Positions 32,819 to 35,804 of a DNA stretch of 35,804 nucleotides are shown piece after piece. The stretch is from Anaerolineae bacterium (GTDB taxonomy: Bacteria > Chloroflexota > Anaerolineae > JACIWR01). The number at the start of each line of letters is the position of its first letter. Positions within the stretch are counted from its first letter, which is position 1. The translations under genes were made by a program, and so were the position numbers. The notes beneath the pieces were generated by a model. That model did not search any database and was not told the origin of the DNA. It worked only from the letters and a program-made list of their open reading frames with translations. The stretch spans positions 1-35,804 of the forward strand of contig JAGGZG010000239.1 in the NCBI GenBank assembly GCA_021162125.1, written 5' to 3'.

Positions 32819-33948
32819 AATTCACACGCTCGACTTCTTCCCCTCCGCCCCCTGAACCTCCCATTCCAGAATGGGACATCGTCCGCCTGCGGGAGGCTGT
32901 GGGCGACGTGTTTGCCGTGAGCGACGTGACCATGAATCCATCGCCGCGCGTGGCCCTTCAACTCCGTGGCCGGCTGCTGGTCCCGGCCCACCAGGCGTAC
33001 GAGCAGGTGAGCAGTCGCTTTCGTGACCTGGGCTACACCCCCCTCTTTCAACGTGAGGATGGGAACGACGTGATTCTGGCCGTGCGAGGCGTCATCCAGG
33101 CCACGCCTTCCCGTCCCTGGTTAGCGGCCCTGCTGTTCCTGGCCACCGTGGCGTCCGTGGTGTTTGCCGGTATGCAGATGGTAGAGCCGCCACCTGGGCA
33201 TCTGCTCCCTTCGCCGCTGGCCGGGCTGCCCTTCGCCGTGAGTCTGCTGAGCATCCTCCTGGTTCACGAGTTAGGACACTATTTCGTGGCCCGAGCCTAC
33301 GGCGTGCCGGTCAGCTTGCCGTATTTCATCCCTATGCCTATTAGCCTGTTCGGTACGATGGGGGCTTTCATTCGTATGAAGGCCCCGCCGACCAACCGGC
33401 GAGTGCTGGTGTCCATCGCCGCCGCCGGGCCGCTGGCCGGGTTGATGCTGGCTATACCCATCTTAATCATTGGGTTGCTGCTTTCGGAAGTGACTCCCCT
33501 GCCCACCGGTGAGCTGTTACTGATGGAGGGCAACTCTTTGCTGTACCTGGGCCTCAAGTTTTTGATCTTCGGACGAGTCTTGCCCAGCGGAGGGGTGGAC
33601 GTGATGCTGCATCCAATAGCCATGGCTGGTTGGGTGGGTTTGCTGGTCACTGGCCTCAATTTGATCCCCGCCGGGCAGCTTGATGGAGGGCACATCGTCT
33701 ACGCCTTGCTAGGGGAACGGGCGCGTTGGCTCACCTGGCTGATAATTGGTGCTATGCTGGTTCTGGGTTTCGTCTGGGACGGGTGGTTCCTGTGGGCCGG
33801 GCTGATTTTCGTCTTCGGGCGGCGTCCGGCGGCTCCACTGGACGCTATCACCACCCTCGACCGGCCGCGGCAGGTGTTGGCTGTGCTCGTCATCATTGTG
33901 TTCATCCTGATTTTCACTCCTGTGCCCCTGGTCGCTCAGCAATTTTAA
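32815..33948 (+). CDS. site-2 protease family (M50) membrane metalloprotease
   Basis: LLVHELGHYFVAR (HExxH), NLIPAGQLDGGHI (second metal site), multiple TM segments. ATG 32815. Confidence 0.92.
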   Translation: MKFTRSTSSPPPPEPPIPEWDIVRLREAVGDVFAVSDVTMNPSPRVALQLRGRLLVPAHQAYEQVSSRFRDLGYTPLFQREDGNDVILAVRGVIQATPSRPWLAALLFLATVASVVFAGMQMVEPPPGHLLPSPLAGLPFAVSLLSILLVHELGHYFVARAYGVPVSLPYFIPMPISLFGTMGAFIRMKAPPTNRRVLVSIAAAGPLAGLMLAIPILIIGLLLSEVTPLPTGELLLMEGNSLLYLGLKFLIFGRVLPSGGVDVMLHPIAMAGWVGLLVTGLNLIPAGQLDGGHIVYALLGERARWLTWLIIGAMLVLGFVWDGWFLWAGLIFVFGRRPAAPLDAITTLDRPRQVLAVLVIIVFILIFTPVPLVAQQF

Positions 33949-33964
33949 CAATGAGGAGGTCGCG

Positions 33965-34765
33965 GTGGCGGGTTCGACGGATGTGGGCGGAATTTGGCCG
34001 CAGTTAAAGGGTGCTTTCCGTGAGCGATGGGGGCTGTGGCTCGTGATCGCGCTGGGGGTAGCGCTCATCGTCGCCCTGGCACTGTGCGAGGTGGGCAGAA
34101 TGGCCGTCGCCATCAGTGCGCGACCCTCACCAACCGCCACCGTCCAGCCCACTCCCTCACTCGCGCCACCGACGGCCACATCGAGCGCTACTCCCTTGCC
34201 TACGGCCACGCGCACTTCTACCCCGACCCCGACCATCACCCCCACTCCGACGTCCACGCCCATTGTCCTCGGCCCGCCGCAGATTCACGCCCTGGGCCGC
34301 CTGGAGCCCATCCGCTACGCACTGACCACCATCGTCGAGGGCAAGCGCGGCTCCGGCGGTGTACTGGAGTGGGTGGGCCTGGGCACGGTGGAGCTGGTGC
34401 TGATCGTGCCCGGCGAGGTGATCGCCGGGGTGGACTTGGCCACGGTCACGGCGGACGACATCCAGGTGCGGGGGGACGCGGTTACGTTGGTGTTGCCCGC
34501 GCCGGAAGTGCTGGTCACGCGAGTGGATCCGGGCGCAGTGCGGGTGTACGACCTCAAGCAGAAGCTCTTTGCCCCTGCACCCGACGAGCTGGAGCTGGAG
34601 TTGCTGGCTCGCGCGGAGGACAACTTGCGTGGTCAGGCGCTGGAAGCGGGCATCCTGGATGGGGCGCGGAGCGTGGCCGAAGCGCAGCTCACCAATTGGC
34701 TCTACGAGCTGGGCTTTCGGCGGGTGACCATTTTCTGGCGAGCTCCCACGCCCTCTGCCCATTAA
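33965..34765 (+). CDS. membrane-anchored DUF4230-like protein with Pro/Thr-rich linker
   Basis: One N-terminal TM, TPTPTITPTPTSTP linker, then GRLEPIRYALTTIVEGKR...VELVLIVPGEVIAGVDLATVTADDIQV. GTG start after GAGGAGG. Confidence 0.78.
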   Translation: MAGSTDVGGIWPQLKGAFRERWGLWLVIALGVALIVALALCEVGRMAVAISARPSPTATVQPTPSLAPPTATSSATPLPTATRTSTPTPTITPTPTSTPIVLGPPQIHALGRLEPIRYALTTIVEGKRGSGGVLEWVGLGTVELVLIVPGEVIAGVDLATVTADDIQVRGDAVTLVLPAPEVLVTRVDPGAVRVYDLKQKLFAPAPDELELELLARAEDNLRGQALEAGILDGARSVAEAQLTNWLYELGFRRVTIFWRAPTPSAH

Positions 34766-34786
34766 GCGGGCTGCACCCTGATTGTA

Positions 34787-34862
34787 GGACGCAGATGAAC
34801 GCCGATAGGCGCTGATTTTCTATTTTATTTTTATCTGCGAAAATCTGCGTGAATCTGCGTCC
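34787..34862. repeat. Intergenic repeat (GGACGCAGATGAACGC...AAAATCTGCGTGAATCTGCGTCC type)
   Basis: Terminal inverted ggacgcagat / atctgcgtcc and internal ATCTGCG repeats around an AT-rich centre; between convergent genes. Confidence 0.8.
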
Positions 34863-34873
34863 AAGTGGGATTG

Positions 34874-35665
34874 TCAGACAATCAGGGACTGCACCTGAAA
34901 CTGAAAGCGAGCCCGGAAGCGACGCAGCAGGCGCAGGATGGGTGCCCCGAAGAGCAGGAGCAGCAGCGCGTTGCCCGCCGCCCGCCCTACGTCCCACCAC
35001 AGTGAGGTAATGACGTAGAAAGCGGCGTAACGCTTCAGTGTCTCGATTGCTCCTAGACCGGGCTGCCAGTAGATCGCCGTCTGCGTCGGGTCGAACACGA
35101 AGGGCCAGAACCAGAGATTCATCATTGCCCCGAAGGCGAATCCCCAGCCCAACCCCCACACGGTGAGCATGGTCACCTCCAGGCGCGGCCAGCGCCGCAG
35201 ATCGGGCAGCCAGGCCGAGGCCATCCCGATCCACCCCGTGGCGAACATCTGAAAGGGCAGCCACGGCCCCACTCCGGCCCCCATGAGCGCCGATACCAGC
35301 AGCGAGAGCGCCCCCAACAGAAAGCCGAAAGTCGCCCCGTAACAGTACCCGGCCAGGATGGGCAGGAAAAACACCGCCGCGAACCCGGCCGGCCCGGGCA
35401 CGGCGCGTAGCACGGCGTTAACCGCTGTGAGGATGCCCAGCACGGCGATGATCTTGGAGTTGATCTGCCCGGAGCTGAGGTTGGTCAACACTGCGCCCAG
35501 ACAGAAGACCATCAGGATGATGAATAAAAATGGTGCGTCGCCGGAGTGGGACAGCGCCCCGTGGACTGAATTCGCCGGCTGGGGGACAAAGAAGGGGTAT
35601 AGGAACGCGGCGACGCCTACCAGGCTGGCTGCGGCCAGGACGATGGCGTTAAGAAACTTTTTCAT
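34874..35665 (-). CDS. ECF-type transporter S component-like membrane protein
   Basis: Six-TM-like; PILAGYCYGATFGFLLGALSLLVSALMGAGVGPWLPFQMFATGWIGM; ATGA-coupled to the ATPase gene upstream. Confidence 0.78.
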   Translation of the reverse strand: MKKFLNAIVLAAASLVGVAAFLYPFFVPQPANSVHGALSHSGDAPFLFIILMVFCLGAVLTNLSSGQINSKIIAVLGILTAVNAVLRAVPGPAGFAAVFFLPILAGYCYGATFGFLLGALSLLVSALMGAGVGPWLPFQMFATGWIGMASAWLPDLRRWPRLEVTMLTVWGLGWGFAFGAMMNLWFWPFVFDPTQTAIYWQPGLGAIETLKRYAAFYVITSLWWDVGRAAGNALLLLLFGAPILRLLRRFRARFQFQVQSLIV

Positions 35666-35804
35666 CGTCTCCCCAACACATCCTCCACGGTCAGGAACCG
35701 TGCATCGCGGAAGAGCTTATTCACCTGCGAGGCGAAGACCTGTGAGTCGGTCATCACCTGGCGAACGGGACCATCCACCACCACCTGGCCCTCGCCCAGG
35801 ATAA
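35662..35804 (-). CDS. ABC/ECF transporter ATP-binding protein, C-terminal fragment (runs off window edge)
   Basis: ILGEGQVVVDGPVRQVMTDSQVFASQVNKLFRDARFLTVEDVLGRR*; typical C-terminus of ECF ATPases. Confidence 0.75.
   Translation of the reverse strand, partial: ILGEGQVVVDGPVRQVMTDSQVFASQVNKLFRDARFLTVEDVLGRR

Noticed and set aside
1-35804. tRNA or rRNA genes
   Set aside because: No cloverleaf-like or rRNA-like segment recognised by eye; tRNAscan-SE and Infernal would be needed to exclude them fully.

Overview
This 35.8 kb, GC-rich window looks like a bacterial chromosome segment, probably Chloroflexota/Anaerolineae-like (inferred from gene content and repeat style, not proven). About 30 CDSs are supportable. 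In order they are: (1) a PP2C phosphatase / J-domain+VWA / zinc ribbon-FHA / small protein / OmpR-type regulator / small GTPase / ThiS-like cluster; (2) separate, AASS-like lysine-ketoglutarate reductase and saccharopine dehydrogenase genes with an ornithine-aminotransferase-like gene; (3) a toxin-antitoxin-like gene pair next to a tyrosine recombinase; (4) an LCAT-like lipase and an alpha/beta hydrolase; (5) a MarR / cupin / polyferredoxin / ABC-2 transporter cluster with a clear operator-promoter; (6) a CooF-CooS-NuoE-NuoF-NuoG-like operon, suggesting CO dehydrogenase wired to a soluble NAD(P)H diaphorase, with an upstream NarL-type two-component system; (7) an aminotransferase, RNase PH, and valS with a T-box leader, consensus promoter, hairpin repeat and a Val-rich short ORF overlapping the valS start; (8) an S2P protease, a DUF4230-like protein and an ECF transporter. 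At least nine families of palindromic or repetitive intergenic elements are visible. One 33-bp palindrome lies in frame inside the NuoF-like CDS, and one supplies the stop codon of an aminotransferase. The strongest candidates for something undescribed are the CODH-diaphorase operon, the layered valS leader, and the palindromic repeats entering genes and leaders. No tRNA, rRNA or CRISPR array was recognised.
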